64,000 nucleotides of DNA from Propionicimonas paludicola (GCF_002563675.1 NZ_PDJC01000001.1:2604001-2668000), one strand, 5' to 3'. Counted from the first letter of the stretch, positions 8,164 through 16,881 are shown. Numbers and translations: made by a program. Notes: generated by a model from the letters alone, not told the origin.

Positions 8164-8885
8164 GCCAGCCACTGCTGCGCTTCAGCCACGGACGCCACCG
8201 CGGCCACTCCGTCCGGTGCCGGCGGACGGCGCACCATCACCACGGCCACCCCGAGTTCGGCGGCAGCGTCCAGCTTGGCCGTGGTCGGCCCGCCGGAGTC
8301 CTTGGCCACCAGCACCTCGACCCGGTGCCCGGCGAACAGGGCGCGCTCCTCGGCCACCGAGAACGGGCCGCGCGCGGCAACCAGCTGCCAGTTGGTCGGC
8401 AACGCGACCGCGGGCGGCTCCACCACCCGGGCCACGATCGTGCGATCGGTCCAGTCGGCCAGCTCGGCCAGGCCCTGCCGGCCCACGGCCAGAAAGATCC
8501 GCCGGCCCCGTTCGCCGGCCGCGGTTCGGGCCGCGGCCAGGTCATCGACCCAGCACCAGCCGGACGCGTCCGGGCGCTCGGCCCAGCTGGGACGCTCCAA
8601 CCGCAGCAGCGGGGTGGACGTCGCCGCACACGCCAGCGCCGCATGAGCGCTGATCCGGGCCGCGAACGGGTGAGTGGCATCGATCACGGACTCGATGAGG
8701 CGCTCGCGCAGGTAGTCGGCCAGGCCGTCCGCGCCGCCGAAGCCGCCGACCCGGACCTGCCCGGGCGGCAGGCGCACCGAGGCCAGCGCCCCGGCCAGCG
8801 AACTGACCACGTCGATCCCCTGGCCGACCAGGACATCGGCCAGGGCCCGGGCCTCGGCCGTGCCACCGAGCAGCAGGACGCTCAC
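8142..8885 (-). CDS. cobK: Precorrin-6A reductase (CobK/CbiJ)
   Basis: NAD(P)H-dependent reductase of the corrin macrocycle. Begins MSVLLLGGTAEARALADVL, the typical CobK/CbiJ N-terminus, and includes the conserved VIDATHPFAARIS motif (about residue 70), FLAVGRQGL and LVAKDSGG(P)T near residue 205. At 247 residues it is the normal length. It reads leftward just after cobD (28-base gap), so cobD-cobK are probably one transcript. Its tail overlaps the convergent cobF tail by 22 bases. Confidence 0.95.
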   Translation of the reverse strand: MSVLLLGGTAEARALADVLVGQGIDVVSSLAGALASVRLPPGQVRVGGFGGADGLADYLRERLIESVIDATHPFAARISAHAALACAATSTPLLRLERPSWAERPDASGWCWVDDLAAARTAAGERGRRIFLAVGRQGLAELADWTDRTIVARVVEPPAVALPTNWQLVAARGPFSVAEERALFAGHRVEVLVAKDSGGPTTAKLDAAAELGVAVVMVRRPPAPDGVAAVASVAEAQQWLAQTRRSR

Positions 8886-8913
8886 CGCAGTCGCCTCGAC
8901 TCCGGACTGGCCG

Positions 8914-9885
8914 TCACCGGTGTCGCCTCACCTGCGGCAGCCGGCCTCGATGCACCAGCGCGGCCAATCCGGCGCTGACCAGCACCGATCCGGCCGAGAC
9001 CGCCAGCGCCAGCCGGTTCGCCCGGACCAGATCGGACGGCGTGGGCGCCGACCCGTAGCCGAGCTCGCCGCGATCCTCCACGACGCCGTCGTAGCTGTTG
9101 CGTCCGCCGATCCGCACCCCGAGGGCTCCGGCGAAGCCGGCCTCGACCACCCCGCCGTTCGGGCTGGGGTGCGCCCCGGACTGCTCGACGATCGCCCGGA
9201 CGGCCTGGCTCGGCTCCCCGCCGACCACCGGCGCGGCGACCACGGCCAGGGCTCCGGCCAGCCGGGCCGGCAGCCAGTTGGCCAGGTCGTCCAGCTTCGC
9301 GGCGGCCCAGCCGAAGTTGCCGTAGCGGTCGTTGCGGTAGCCGACCATGGCGTCCAGGGTGTTGATGGCCCGGTAGGCCAGCAGCCCCGGAATCCCGGCC
9401 ACGGCCCCCCAGAACAGCGGGGCCACCACGGCGTCGGAGGTGTTCTCGGCCACCGATTCCAGGGCGGCCCGGGCCACCCCATCGGCGTCCAGTGCCTGCG
9501 TATCGCGGCTCACCAGATGGCTGACCTGCTCCCGGGCCGCAGGTAGATCATCGGCGGCCAGATGGGCGGCCACGGCCTCGGCCTCGCGGGCCAGCGAACG
9601 TCCGCCGAGCACCGTCCAGGTGGCCAGCGCGGTCATGCACACTCGTGCGAAAGGACGCCGCGCGCCGGAACTCAGCGCCACCCCCAGTCCGGTGACGGCA
9701 CCGACCAGGACGACCTCGTTGAGCACCCCGTTGGTTCGCCGGTCGGCATAGCTCACTCGCTCATAAGCCGTAGCCACACGGCCAAAGCCAGCGACCGGAT
9801 GGCCGCGCTGCGGATCGCCGAACGCCTGATCGGCCAGCCAGCCGAGCATCAGTCCGGCGGCCGTCAGGACACCCGTCCGCGCCAT
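8914..9885 (-). CDS. cobD: Adenosylcobinamide-phosphate synthase (CobD/CbiB)
   Basis: Membrane enzyme that joins adenosylcobyrate to the aminopropanol (phosphate) linker. Start set at ATG 9885 (MARTGVLTAAGLMLGWLADQ), giving 323 residues. A longer open frame to 10422 exists but would cross the riboswitch and the antisense of cbiL, so it is rejected. Family motifs seen are the ADQAFGDPQRGHPVAGFG opening, SVAENTSDAVVAPLFWG around residue 150, YRAINTLDAMVGYRN, and membrane helices at both ends. It diverges from the riboswitch-cbiL operon, with only ~35 bases between its start and the riboswitch region. It shares the leftward transcript with cobK. Confidence 0.95.
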   Translation of the reverse strand: MARTGVLTAAGLMLGWLADQAFGDPQRGHPVAGFGRVATAYERVSYADRRTNGVLNEVVLVGAVTGLGVALSSGARRPFARVCMTALATWTVLGGRSLAREAEAVAAHLAADDLPAAREQVSHLVSRDTQALDADGVARAALESVAENTSDAVVAPLFWGAVAGIPGLLAYRAINTLDAMVGYRNDRYGNFGWAAAKLDDLANWLPARLAGALAVVAAPVVGGEPSQAVRAIVEQSGAHPSPNGGVVEAGFAGALGVRIGGRNSYDGVVEDRGELGYGSAPTPSDLVRANRLALAVSAGSVLVSAGLAALVHRGRLPQVRRHR

Positions 9886-9919
9886 GCCCACTCCCTCGCC
9901 GCTGGTAAATCCGGTGCCG

Positions 9920-10075
9920 CCGAGTGTGCCAGACTGAGCCCCGCAGCGATCAGCGCAGGAACTCCGGTGAGCCCCTAGTGGGCGAGTCCGGGGCGGTCCC
10001 GCCACTGTGACCGGAAGCGATTCCGGGAGCCAGGAACTCGCCTCGCTGCCGAGCAACACATCGGGCGCGGAAACC
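9920..10075 (+). promoter_or_regulatory. Cobalamin riboswitch upstream of cbiL operon
   Basis: Leader with the conserved AdoCbl riboswitch core: GGAACTCCGGTGAG (9958 on), GAGTCCGGGGCGGTCCCG, the B12 box GCCACTGTGACCGGAAG (~10001-10017) and GGGAGCCAGGAACTCGCC downstream. It stops just before the cbiL ribosome-binding site (CTGAGGAGGCTCC), a layout that suits control of translation start. It would repress corrin-ring genes when B12 is plentiful. Outer limits are approximate. Confidence 0.92.
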
Positions 10076-10087
10076 TGAGGAGGCTCC

Positions 10088-10849
10088 ATGGCGGCAACGC
10101 CTGCTCCCCCGACGCCTACCCTGGTCGGGGTAGGCGTGGGTCCTGGCGACCCGGAACTCATCACCGTGAAGGCGGTCGCCGTCCTGCAGCGGGCGGACGT
10201 GATCCTGGTGCCGGCCACCGAAGCCAGCGCGGACGCAGCTGGACGCGCCGAGCAGATCGTCCTGGCCGCCTGCCCTGAAGCCGCGACCAAGCTGCGCCGA
10301 ATCCCGTTCAGCATGGCCCAGCGGCGTGGCGTCGGCCGCGCGCGCACCGAATCCTGGCAGGCCTCCGCCCAGGCGGCGGTCGATGCCTTCTCCGCGGGGG
10401 CGACCACGGTCGCCTTCGCCACCGTCGGCGATCCGAGCGTCTACTCGACGTTCTCCTACCTCGCCGCCCAAGTACAGGCAGTGATGCCCGGCGTTGACGT
10501 GTCGGTCGTGCCGGGCATCACTGCCATGCAAGCTCTCGCCGCGGCCAGCCGGACGCCGCTGGTCGAGGGTACCGAGTCGCTCACTCTGGTGCCGGCCACG
10601 GCCGGCCTGGAGACCGTCCGCGAGGCGCTAGCCCACTCCGACACCGTGGTCGCCTACAAGGGCGGACGCCAGCTGGCCGAGCTGCGCGCCGTGGTGGCCG
10701 CGTCCGGCCGGGACGGCGTCCTCGGGGTGAACCTCGGCCGTGCGGACCAGACAGTCACCCCGCTGGCCGAGGTGACCGAAGCCAGCGCGCCCTACTTCTC
10801 CACGGTCCAGATCGTCGGAGCCCGGGACGGCATCGGCGGTCGGCTGTGA
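10088..10849 (+). CDS. cbiL: CbiL/CobI, (cobalt-)precorrin-2 C20-methyltransferase
   Basis: First corrin-specific methylation, at C-20 of (cobalt-)precorrin-2. The tetrapyrrole methylase opening VGVGVGPGDPELITVKA (residues ~12-29) and FATVGDPSVYSTFSYLA (~residue 120) are the CbiL/CobI signatures. VVPGITAMQALAAASRTPL follows in the second half. At 253 residues it is full length. A strong AGGAGG lies just upstream of the ATG, right after the riboswitch. The next gene, cbiF, starts on a GTG overlapping this stop (GTGA). With CbiX in the same operon the substrate is probably cobalt-precorrin-2. Confidence 0.95.
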   Translation: MAATPAPPTPTLVGVGVGPGDPELITVKAVAVLQRADVILVPATEASADAAGRAEQIVLAACPEAATKLRRIPFSMAQRRGVGRARTESWQASAQAAVDAFSAGATTVAFATVGDPSVYSTFSYLAAQVQAVMPGVDVSVVPGITAMQALAAASRTPLVEGTESLTLVPATAGLETVREALAHSDTVVAYKGGRQLAELRAVVAASGRDGVLGVNLGRADQTVTPLAEVTEASAPYFSTVQIVGARDGIGGRL

Positions 10850-11658
10850 GCGCCGCCACCCCCGCCGGCGAGGTGGTCTTCGTCGGGGCCGGGCCGGGCG
10901 CGTCCGACCTGATCACCGTCCGCGGGGCCGCGGTGATCGCCGCGGCCGACATCGTGATCTGGGCGTCCAGCCTTGTCGATGCTGGAATCGTGGCCAACCT
11001 CAAGCCCGGTGCGCTGCTGGTCGACTCGGCTAGCGCCTCGCTGGAGGAGATCACTCCGCTGTACGAACGGGCCCGCGACGAGGGCCTGCTGGTGGCCCGG
11101 GTGCACACCGGCGATCCGAGCATCTACGGCGCCACGGCCGAGCAGCGCCGGGTCTGCGACCAGCTCGGTATCGCCCACCGGACGATCCCCGGAGTCTCGG
11201 CGTTCTCGGCGGCCGCCGCGGTCGCCGACGCCGAGATCACCGTCCCGGAGGTATCCCAGAGCTTGATCCTGACCCGGCTGGAGGGTGGCCGGACCCCGAT
11301 GCCGGACCGGGAGACCGTCCGCGGCTTCGCGGCCCACGGCGCCACCATGGCGCTGTACCTGTCCGCAGCCCGCAACAAGGTGCTCCAGGCCGAACTGATG
11401 GCCGGCGGCTACCCGGCCGACACCCCCTGCATCGTCGGCTACCGGGTCAGCTGGCCCGACCAGCTGCTGCTGCGCTGCCGGCTGGACGAGCTGTCGGCGA
11501 CCATGCGCGAACACAAGCTGTGGAAGCACACCGTGGTGCTGGTTGGCCCGGCCCTGGCCGAGACCTCGACCACCCGCAGCCACCTGTATCACCCCGGCTT
11601 CCGGCACGAGTTCCGGGCCGCGGACGGCAGCGAACTCATCACCAAGGAGCCTCAGTGA
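10846..11658 (+). CDS. cbiF: CbiF/CobM, (cobalt-)precorrin-4 C11-methyltransferase
   Basis: Methylates C-11 of (cobalt-)precorrin-4. The protein has the opening VFVGAGPGASDLITVRGA, WASSLVDAGIV, and RVHTGDPSIYGATAEQ, which are diagnostic for CbiF/CobM among tetrapyrrole methylases, plus the IPGVSAFSAAAAV loop. Length is 270 residues. Start GTG 10846 overlaps the cbiL stop by four bases, and its own stop overlaps the GTG start of cbiEGH the same way. The operon is therefore read as one coupled unit. Confidence 0.95.
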   Translation: MSAATPAGEVVFVGAGPGASDLITVRGAAVIAAADIVIWASSLVDAGIVANLKPGALLVDSASASLEEITPLYERARDEGLLVARVHTGDPSIYGATAEQRRVCDQLGIAHRTIPGVSAFSAAAAVADAEITVPEVSQSLILTRLEGGRTPMPDRETVRGFAAHGATMALYLSAARNKVLQAELMAGGYPADTPCIVGYRVSWPDQLLLRCRLDELSATMREHKLWKHTVVLVGPALAETSTTRSHLYHPGFRHEFRAADGSELITKEPQ

Positions 11659-14078
11659 TCACCGTCCACGGCCTGCTCGGCACTCCCGACGACCGGCTGC
11701 GGGCCGCTGCGTCCGGCGCCGACTGGGTGGTGGCCGGCACCCGGCAGCTGGACGCTCTGGCCGTGCCGGCCGAGCGCCGGATCGTCCTGGGCGCGCTGAG
11801 CACGGCCGTTGCCGAAGTTGTCGCCCTTCCGGCCGAGGCGGACGTCCTGGTGGTGGCCAGCGGCGACCCGGGCTACTTCGGGGTGCTGCGCGCACTGCGC
11901 CGCCACGGGCTGCGCCCGCAGGTAGTGCCTGCCGTGTCCTCGATCGCGTCCGCATTCGCCGCCGTGGGCCTGCCCTGGGACGACGCCGCCGTGGTCAGCG
12001 TGCACGGCCGTCCGCTGGAGCCGGCCCTACGGCTGGCCCGGGACTGCGCCAAGGTGGCGGTGTTCACCTCGGCCGAGCACGGCATCCGCGAGTTGGCCGC
12101 CGGACTGAGCGATCTCGAGCGCCACTGGGTGCTGGCCGAGCGGCTCGGTGAACCGGACCAGCGGGTGCGGCTGCTGGACAGCGCACAGGCCCGCCAGGTC
12201 GAGCCGGTCGAGCCGAATGTGGTGCTGATCCTGGACCGGCCGCCGGCTGCGGCCGACCCGGCGTGGGCCGGCGTGATCGCCGAGCCGAGCCTCGCAGACT
12301 CCGCAGCGGACGCCGCCACGTCCGCTGCGGCTCATCCGTCCGAGCCGGTGATCGGCCAGGTCACCTCCGGGTTGGCCAGTCAGGCCCGGGCCGATCGGGT
12401 GGACGCCATCCTGGGCGTCACCACCCGGCGCTACACCTCCGGCGCCGTGGCCGGGCTGCCGCAGGCCTGGGCCGAATGCGACCTGGTGATATCTCACCTG
12501 GCTCTGGGCGCCACCACCCGGCTGATCGCGCCCCTGCTCCAGTCGAAGCTCACCGACCCGGGCGTGGTGGTCCTGGACGAAGCCGGACGCTTCGCCATCC
12601 CGCTGGTCGGCGGGCACACCGGCGGCGCCAACGACCTGGCCCGCCGGCTGGCCGACGGCCTGGACGCCACCGCCGTGCTGACCACTGCCACCGACGCGGT
12701 CGGCCTGCCCGGCCTGGACACCCTCGGCTGGCCGTGGTCGGGGGCCGTCGCCGAGGTGACCCGGGCCATTCTCGACGAGCGTCCGGTGCGGCTGGTCCGC
12801 AGCCAGCCGTGGCTGCTGCCCGCGTTGCCCCCGAACGTCACCGTGCAGACCGGCGAGGCGGCCGATGCGCCAACCCCCAACGACGCGGACGTGGCCGGGC
12901 TGATCCTGGTCACCGACCGGCTCACCGAGCCGTCCGCGCTGCCGACCGTAGTGCTGAACCCGCCCAGCCTGGTCGCCGGGCTGGGCTGCAATGCCGGCAC
13001 CGAGTCGTCCGCGCTGCGGGCACTGCTCACCGAGAGCCTCACCGAGGCTGGCCTGGCCCTGACCTCGGTTGCCGCGCTGACAACGGTCGATGCGAAAGCC
13101 GACGAGCCGGGCCTGGTCGCCTTGGCCGCCGAACTCGGCGTCCCGCTGGTGGCCTATCCGGCCCCGACCCTGGCCGCTCAGGACGTCCCGAACCCCAGCG
13201 AGGCACCGCTGCGGGCGGTGGGCACCCCCAGCGTGGCCGAGGCGTCCGTGCTCGCCCACGGGGCGATGTTGATCGTCGAGAAGCAGCGGACGCCGCAGGC
13301 CACCTGCGCCATCGGACGGCTCCCGGCCCGCGGCAAGCTGACCGTGGTCGGGCTCGGCCCGGGCTCCCGGGATTTGACCACTCCACGAGCCCAGGCCGCC
13401 ATCCGGGAGGCCTCGGTGGTGGTCGGCTACCGGCCCTATGTGGCCCAGGTGAAGGACCTGCTGGCCCCCGGCGTGCGGATCGCGTCCACCCCGATGGGCA
13501 AGGAGGCCGAGCGGACCGCCACGGCCATCGAACTGGCCCGGCAGGGCAACAAGGTGGCCCTGGTCTGCTCCGGCGACCCGGCCATCTACGCCATGGCCTC
13601 GCCCACCCTCGAGCAGGGCACCGACGGGATCGACGTGGAGATCGTCCCCGGGGTGACCGCCAGCCTGGCCGCGTCCGCGATTCTGGGCGCGCCGCTGGGC
13701 CACGACCACGCCACCATCTCGCTGTCGGATCTGCACACCGACTGGGACACCATCCTTCGGCGGCTGCGGGCCGCCGCCGAGGCCGACCTGGTCACCGTGC
13801 TGTACAACCCGCGGAGTCGGACCCGGCTGCATCACCTGCCCGATGCCGTGGCCATCTTCGCCGCGCGCCGGCCGGGGACCACGCCGATCGCCGTGGTCGA
13901 AGAGGCCGACCGGCCCGACCAACGAGTCACTTTGTCGACAATCGCCGAGTTCGACCCGTCCGTGGTGAACATGAACTCCCTAGTGGTGATCGGATCCTCG
14001 ACCACCCGCTACCTGCCCACCGGCGTCGGTGGCACCGCCATGGTGACCCCGCGCGACTACCACTGGATGAACCGATGA
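11655..14078 (+). CDS. cbiEGH: CbiE-CbiG-CbiH triple fusion
   Basis: 807-residue three-domain protein from GTG 11655 (GTGA overlap with cbiF). Residues 1-~200 are a CbiE-like C-5 methyltransferase (VVASGDPGYFGVLRALRRH; PAVSSIASAFAAVGLPWDD). Residues ~230-555 are CbiG, which opens the ring lactone and releases the C-20 fragment; visible are VDAILGVTTRRYTSGA, VVLDEAGRFAIPLVGGHTGG and AGLGCNAGTESSALR. Residues ~560-807 are CbiH/CobJ, the C-17 methyltransferase for ring contraction (VVGLGPGSRDLTTPRAQ; ALVCSGDPAIYAMA; VLYNPRSRTR). CbiG and CbiH act in succession, so the fusion may pass an unstable intermediate. A cbiEGH fusion is known from Propionibacterium. CbiT is separate at 3510. Confidence 0.94.
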   Translation: MITVHGLLGTPDDRLRAAASGADWVVAGTRQLDALAVPAERRIVLGALSTAVAEVVALPAEADVLVVASGDPGYFGVLRALRRHGLRPQVVPAVSSIASAFAAVGLPWDDAAVVSVHGRPLEPALRLARDCAKVAVFTSAEHGIRELAAGLSDLERHWVLAERLGEPDQRVRLLDSAQARQVEPVEPNVVLILDRPPAAADPAWAGVIAEPSLADSAADAATSAAAHPSEPVIGQVTSGLASQARADRVDAILGVTTRRYTSGAVAGLPQAWAECDLVISHLALGATTRLIAPLLQSKLTDPGVVVLDEAGRFAIPLVGGHTGGANDLARRLADGLDATAVLTTATDAVGLPGLDTLGWPWSGAVAEVTRAILDERPVRLVRSQPWLLPALPPNVTVQTGEAADAPTPNDADVAGLILVTDRLTEPSALPTVVLNPPSLVAGLGCNAGTESSALRALLTESLTEAGLALTSVAALTTVDAKADEPGLVALAAELGVPLVAYPAPTLAAQDVPNPSEAPLRAVGTPSVAEASVLAHGAMLIVEKQRTPQATCAIGRLPARGKLTVVGLGPGSRDLTTPRAQAAIREASVVVGYRPYVAQVKDLLAPGVRIASTPMGKEAERTATAIELARQGNKVALVCSGDPAIYAMASPTLEQGTDGIDVEIVPGVTASLAASAILGAPLGHDHATISLSDLHTDWDTILRRLRAAAEADLVTVLYNPRSRTRLHHLPDAVAIFAARRPGTTPIAVVEEADRPDQRVTLSTIAEFDPSVVNMNSLVVIGSSTTRYLPTGVGGTAMVTPRDYHWMNR

Positions 14079-15349
14079 GCCACCCGAACCTGCCGCCCAC
14101 CCCCTCCGCGCCCGCCGCGGCCACCCCGCCACTGGTCATCGCCGGCCACGGCACCCGGGTGGCCGCCGGTGCGGCCGCTGCCGAGGAGTTGGTGGCCCGG
14201 GTCCGGGAGTTGTTGCCGGACGTTCAGGTCGAGGCAGGCTTCGTCGAACTCACCGAGCCCACCATCGACGCCGCGCTGGCTCCGCTGCTGGCTCGGGCCG
14301 GACGGGCCGTGGTGGTGCCGCTGATGATCGGCAGCGGCGGCCACGTCCGCGACGACATCCCCGAGGCGATCGCCGCGGCCCAGGCCACCCAGCCGGACGC
14401 CGCCGTGGCCCACACCCGGCACCTGGGCTCGCCGAAGGCGTTGCTGGCCGCAGTTCGGCAGCGGATCGACGCAGCCCGCGGCGACTGGGCGGCCGCCGAC
14501 ACCGACGTGATTCTGGTCGGACGCGGCTGCAGCATCGCAGAGACCAATGCCGACCACGTCCGGCTCATCCGGTTGCTGTTCGAGGCCGGCGGCTATCGGC
14601 AGGTGGCCGCGGCGTTCATCCAGGTGGCCCGGCCGTCGCTGCCCGAGGCGCTGGCCCAGGCCGCAGCTGCCGGCAGCCGGCGGATCGTGGTGATGCCGCA
14701 CTTCCTGTTCACCGGACGGCTCGACCAGTGGACTCAGCAGCAGACCGCCGAGTTCGTGGCCGCCCATCCCGAGGTCGAGGTGCGAGTGGCCGGAGTGATC
14801 GGCGCCTGCACCGAGCTGGCCGAGGTGGTCGTCCAGCGCTACCGGGAGGGCGTGCTGAAGCTGCGCGCCGAGGCCGGTTCGTCGGCCTACCTGAGCGGAC
14901 TGCTGCTGGCCGGACGCCGGGTGGTCGCGGTCGGCGGCGGCTGCGTGAACCGGCGCCGGGTGCCCAAGCTGCTGGCCGCCGGCGCCGAGGTGACCGTGGT
15001 GGCCCCCGAGTTGCATCCCGCCCTAGCCACGCTGGCCGAGGCCGGGAAGATCGGCTGGCGCGAGCGCACCTTCCTGGACTCCGACCTGGACGGCGCCTGG
15101 TACGTCCTGGCCGCCACCGACGACCCGGAGACCAATGCGCAGGTGGCTGCGGCCGCCGAGGCCCGGCACACCTTCTGCGTCCGCGCCGACCGGGCCGACC
15201 AGGGCTCGGCCTGGACCCCGGCCACGGCCACCATCGACGGCCTGTCGGTGGCCGTCCTGGCCGGCGGCGATCCGCGCCGCTCCCGCACCGTCCGCGACCA
15301 GCTGGTGGCGCTGTGGGGCGAGGCATCGAGCGAGGTGAGCGGCTCATGA
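14075..15349 (+). CDS. cbiX: CbiX cobaltochelatase fused to CysG(B)-like precorrin-2 dehydrogenase
   Basis: 424-residue protein. Residues ~18-265 are a long-type CbiX, an ATP-independent chelatase placing cobalt in sirohydrochlorin. It has the metal-binding LVIAGHGTR (His25) and the late MPHFLFTGRLDQW. Residues ~270-424 are the Rossmann domain of precorrin-2 dehydrogenase, with LLLAGRRVVAVGGGCVNRRR, VTVVAPELHP and YVLAATDDPETN. The protein could thus oxidise precorrin-2 and insert metal into the product, two consecutive steps. The methyltransferase part of CysG is absent; cobA at 16046 supplies it. Start ATG overlaps the cbiEGH stop (ATGA). It implies early cobalt insertion, the oxygen-independent route. 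Confidence 0.93.
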   Translation: MSHPNLPPTPSAPAAATPPLVIAGHGTRVAAGAAAAEELVARVRELLPDVQVEAGFVELTEPTIDAALAPLLARAGRAVVVPLMIGSGGHVRDDIPEAIAAAQATQPDAAVAHTRHLGSPKALLAAVRQRIDAARGDWAAADTDVILVGRGCSIAETNADHVRLIRLLFEAGGYRQVAAAFIQVARPSLPEALAQAAAAGSRRIVVMPHFLFTGRLDQWTQQQTAEFVAAHPEVEVRVAGVIGACTELAEVVVQRYREGVLKLRAEAGSSAYLSGLLLAGRRVVAVGGGCVNRRRVPKLLAAGAEVTVVAPELHPALATLAEAGKIGWRERTFLDSDLDGAWYVLAATDDPETNAQVAAAAEARHTFCVRADRADQGSAWTPATATIDGLSVAVLAGGDPRRSRTVRDQLVALWGEASSEVSGS

Positions 15350-15981
15350 CCTACCTCAAGGACGGGGCCGAGATCTATCGGCAGTCGTTCGCCATCATCG
15401 AGGCCGAGACCGACCTGGCCCGGGTGCCTGCCGGGCTGCGGGCCGCCGCCATCCGGATGGTGCACGCGTCCGGTCAGCCCGACCTGGTCGAAGATCTGGC
15501 CTGGTCGGACGGCTTCGCGGACGCCGCCGCCTCCGCCCTGCGGGCCGGCGCCCCGATCCTGTGCGATTCGAAGATGGTGGCCAGCGGCGTGATCCGGTCC
15601 CGACTGCCCCGGGACAACCAGGTGGTCTGCATGCTGGGCGATCCGCGGCTGGACGCCCTGGCCGCCGAGCTGGGCACCACCAAGACTGCTGCGGCCGTCG
15701 AGCTGTGGTGTCCGCTGCTGCCTGGTGCCGTGGTGGCCATCGGCAACGCCCCGACCGCGCTGTTCCACCTGCTCGAGCTCGTGGCCGACGAGCCGGCCCT
15801 GGCCCCGGCCGCCGTGCTCGGCATCCCGGTGGGCTTCGTGGGCGCGGCCGAGTCCAAGCACGCGCTGGCCACCAACAAGCTCGGCCTGGAGTACCTCATC
15901 GTCCATGGACGCCGCGGCGGCAGTGCCGTCACCGTGGCCGCCCTGAACGCCCTGTGCGGCCCGGACGGACGCACCGGCTGA
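15346..15981 (+). CDS. cbiC: CbiC/CobH, (cobalt-)precorrin-8 methylmutase
   Basis: Moves the C-11 methyl group to C-12 to give cobyrinate. The start ATG overlaps the cbiX stop (ATGA) and gives 211 residues, the usual CbiC length. The catalytic histidine is in IRMVHASGQPDLV (about residue 40). ILCDSKMVASGVIRSRLP and VGFVGAAESKHAL are typical CbiC/CobH blocks. It is the last gene of the riboswitch-led run; cobA follows after 64 bases with its own ribosome-binding site. Confidence 0.95.
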   Translation: MTYLKDGAEIYRQSFAIIEAETDLARVPAGLRAAAIRMVHASGQPDLVEDLAWSDGFADAAASALRAGAPILCDSKMVASGVIRSRLPRDNQVVCMLGDPRLDALAAELGTTKTAAAVELWCPLLPGAVVAIGNAPTALFHLLELVADEPALAPAAVLGIPVGFVGAAESKHALATNKLGLEYLIVHGRRGGSAVTVAALNALCGPDGRTG

Positions 15982-16045
15982 GCCGCCCGCGGCCCCCACC
16001 CACCTCCCATCCGACCCGCTTCCGCCATAGCGAAAGGAACCCTTC

Positions 16046-16798
16046 ATGAACGTCCGCCCTGCTCCGACCGGGGAAGTGATCCTGGTCGGCGGCGGCCCCG
16101 GCGACCCCGACCTGCTCACCGTCGGCGGCCTGCGCGCCCTGCAGCGCGCGGACGTCGTGCTCTACGACCACCTGGCCCCACTGGCCTGCCTGGACGAGAC
16201 CAAGCCGGACGCCACCCTGATCGACGTCGGCAAGCTGCCCGGCGGTCGGCACACGGACCAGGCTGAGATCAACCGGCTGCTCATCGAGCACGCCGCCACC
16301 GGGGCCAGCGTCGTCCGGTTCAAGGGCGGCGACCCGTTCGTGCTGGGCCGCGGCAGCGAGGAGTGGCTGGCCTGCGCCGAAGCCGGGATCCCGGTACGCG
16401 TGATCCCCGGGGTCTCCTCGGCCATCGCCGGCCCCGAGCTGGCCGGCATCCCGCTCACCCATCGCGGCCTCACCCAGGGGTTCACCGTGGTCTCCGGCCA
16501 CGTCGGCCCCACCCACCCGTCCAGCACCGTGAACTGGGAGGTGGTGGCCCAGACCGCCGGCACCATCGTGATCCTGATGGGGGTCCGGCACCTGGCCGAC
16601 ATCTGCGCGGCGCTGACTTCGCACGGCCTGGACGCCCAGACGCCGGCCGCCGTGGTGGCCCAGGCCACCACCCCCGATCAGCAGGTGGTCCGCGGCACCG
16701 TGGACACTCTGCCCGCCCTGGCCGCCGCGGCCGGCATCCAGCCGCCGGCGCTCACCGTGATCGGCTCGGTGGTCGGGCTCGACCTGCTCCACAAGTGA
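16046..16798 (+). CDS. cobA: Uroporphyrinogen III C-methyltransferase (CobA/SUMT)
   Basis: Adds methyl groups at C-2 and C-7 of uroporphyrinogen III to make precorrin-2, the branch point from heme to B12/siroheme. The 250-residue protein shows VGGGPGDPDLLTVGGLRALQ, VLYDHLAP, RFKGGDPFVLGRGSEE and VIPGVSSAIAGPELAGIPLTHR, the complete SUMT signature set. A good Shine-Dalgarno (CGAAAGGAAC) precedes the ATG. It stands between the B12 operon and the heme operon. Confidence 0.97.
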   Translation: MNVRPAPTGEVILVGGGPGDPDLLTVGGLRALQRADVVLYDHLAPLACLDETKPDATLIDVGKLPGGRHTDQAEINRLLIEHAATGASVVRFKGGDPFVLGRGSEEWLACAEAGIPVRVIPGVSSAIAGPELAGIPLTHRGLTQGFTVVSGHVGPTHPSSTVNWEVVAQTAGTIVILMGVRHLADICAALTSHGLDAQTPAAVVAQATTPDQQVVRGTVDTLPALAAAAGIQPPALTVIGSVVGLDLLHK

Positions 16799-16881
16799 CC
16801 GGACGGCCCCCGTCGCCGGCCTGCCAGCGGACGCCCACAGCCCCCACCCCGGTTCGGGCCAACGCTGGCTCAGCGATTACC

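Noticed and set aside
9886-10422. N-terminal extension of cobD
   Set aside because: Would translate across the cobalamin riboswitch and cbiL on the opposite strand. ATG 9885 gives the normal CobD start.
12027-13922. 631-codon leftward frame inside cbiEGH
   Set aside because: Antisense shadow with Gly/Gln/His-rich product; the sense strand encodes three recognisable enzyme domains.
12263-14074. Second rightward frame overlapping cbiEGH before the cbiX start
   Set aside because: The product is Arg/Gly/Pro-rich without motifs. Only the part from 14075 on (CbiX-CysG) is real.
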